DNA of 6,727 nucleotides, taken from contig DATBFX010000519.1 of the NCBI GenBank assembly GCA_036558305.1, positions 1-6,727 of the forward strand, in the 5' to 3' direction. Positions 6,433 to 6,727 of the stretch are shown one piece after another; positions within the stretch are counted from its first letter, which is position 1, and every line of letters starts with the position of its first letter. The stretch is from DATBFX01 sp036558305 (lineage in GTDB: Bacteria > Chloroflexota > Chloroflexia > Thermomicrobiales > UBA6265). The notes beneath the pieces were generated by a model. That model was given only the letters and a program-made list of their open reading frames with translations, was not told the origin of the DNA and did not search any database. The position numbers and the translations under genes are program-made.

Positions 6433-6521
6433 GTAGGGGCGGACCGGGTGCCCCTTGGGCGCTGTCCGCCCTCGTGCGTGAGCGCATCCGTGCCAGGGCG
6501 GACACGGCGGTCCGCCCCTAC
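6433..6521. repeat. Nested palindromic (MITE/REP-like) element downstream of rqcH
   Basis: Outer arms GTAGGGGCGGACC (6433-6445) and GGTCCGCCCCTAC (6509-6521) are exact reverse complements. Inside them TGTCCGCCCT (6463-6472) pairs exactly with AGGGCGGACA (6495-6504), and a small TGCG/CGCA stem (6475-6478, 6483-6486) caps the structure with loop TGAG. The 89-base unit would fold into a long interrupted hairpin in either strand. It contains no open frame of interest. The 7-mer ACGTTGC occurs on both sides (6402-6408 and 6527-6533), but too far from the element's ends to be a convincing target duplication. GGGGCGGAC-type palindromes are ones I recall as dispersed repeats in Chloroflexota-like genomes; not checked. 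Apart from this and the next hairpin, gap 6365-6627 shows nothing I can support. Confidence 0.8.
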
Positions 6522-6569
6522 GCACGACGTTGCCCGCCTCCTCTGCAATTCGCATGAATCCAAATGCCG

Positions 6570-6596
6570 CGGGGGCGGCGAACTCGGCCGCCCCCG
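6570..6596 (-). terminator. Probable terminator hairpin for the minus-strand tatC-like gene
   Basis: CGGGGGCGGC (6570-6579) and GCCGCCCCCG (6587-6596) form a perfect ten-pair GC stem with a seven-base loop. On the minus strand it starts 31 bases after the stop codon at 6628, with a CCGGTTTTTGG stretch before it and only a short ATTT segment soon after it. The weak U-tract makes this a non-canonical intrinsic terminator. On the plus strand no T-run follows, so it is a poorer fit as the rqcH terminator. Confidence 0.5.
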
Positions 6597-6627
6597 TCAC
6601 CAAAAACCGGGGCCGTTCGCGCCAAGA

Positions 6628-6727
6628 CTATTCGGTCGTCCGTCCGGCACGGACGCTGGCAATCCTGGCAAAGATCAGGCCGAGTTCGTAGAGGCAATAG
6701 ATGGGTGCCGCCACGAAGAGCATGTTG
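6628..6727 (-). CDS. tatC: Sec-independent translocase TatC, C-terminal fragment
   Basis: The minus-strand frame enters from the right edge and ends at TAG (6630-6628), giving 33 codons; the start is outside the window. The visible end includes the hydrophobic segment MLFVAAPIYCLYELG, then LIFARI and a short polar tail (ASVRAGRTTE). Known: TatC is the six-helix membrane receptor of the twin-arginine translocation system, and its last helix commonly ends in a P-x-x-x-LYE-type segment followed by a short cytoplasmic tail. The match is by motif and position only, over few residues, so another membrane protein is possible. It converges on rqcH across a 263-bp gap containing the palindromic element and a likely terminator. 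Confidence 0.72.
   Translation of the reverse strand, partial: NMLFVAAPIYCLYELGLIFARIASVRAGRTTE

Noticed and set aside
1..6727. CRISPR arrays, tRNA/rRNA genes, phage or transposase genes, toxin-antitoxin or defence systems
   Set aside because: I saw no spaced direct repeats, no tRNA-like cloverleaf and no motif of these families. The window is housekeeping DNA plus two palindromes, so I do not claim a new system.

Overview
The window is GC-rich chromosomal DNA with strong G/C preference at third codon positions and frequent GTG starts. It carries ordinary housekeeping genes: a 3' gene fragment, four complete genes and a second 3' fragment. The style of the proteins (the NFACT N-terminus, the guanylate kinase P-loop ending GKD, priA next to def) and the two dispersed-type palindromes suggest a member of the Chloroflexota, possibly Thermomicrobia-like. 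This is inferred from memory of such proteins, not from a search.

Layout. Bases 1-464 (+) are the C-terminal part of a PLP-dependent D-cysteine desulfhydrase / ACC deaminase family enzyme. After 56 bp comes priA (521-3022, +), the primosomal helicase with all helicase motifs and eight zinc-binding cysteines. A 212-bp gap (3023-3234) holds a perfect 29-bp inverted repeat. Peptide deformylase def (3235-3762, +) follows and converges, with only 15 bp between the stop codons, on guanylate kinase gmk (3778-4434, -). A 100-bp divergent spacer with a UUCG hairpin separates gmk from rqcH (4535-6364, +), an NFACT/Rqc2-family ribosome quality control factor. The 263-bp gap 6365-6627 holds a nested MITE-like palindrome and a GC-rich hairpin that probably terminates a gene entering from the right on the minus strand (6628-6727), whose 33 visible codons look like the end of TatC.

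How the genes relate. priA and def share a strand and may be co-transcribed through the palindrome. gmk and rqcH are divergent and may share a control region. Def (N-terminal deformylation) and RqcH (tailing of stalled nascent chains) both act on nascent polypeptides, but nothing in the sequence links them further. I found no phage, CRISPR, toxin-antitoxin, RNA gene or novel multi-gene system. The points worth a second look are the two palindromic elements, several substitutions at usually conserved motif positions (RqcH E97, Gmk GKD, Def EACLS, PriA APA), an acidic insertion in RqcH, and a possible leaderless start for priA.
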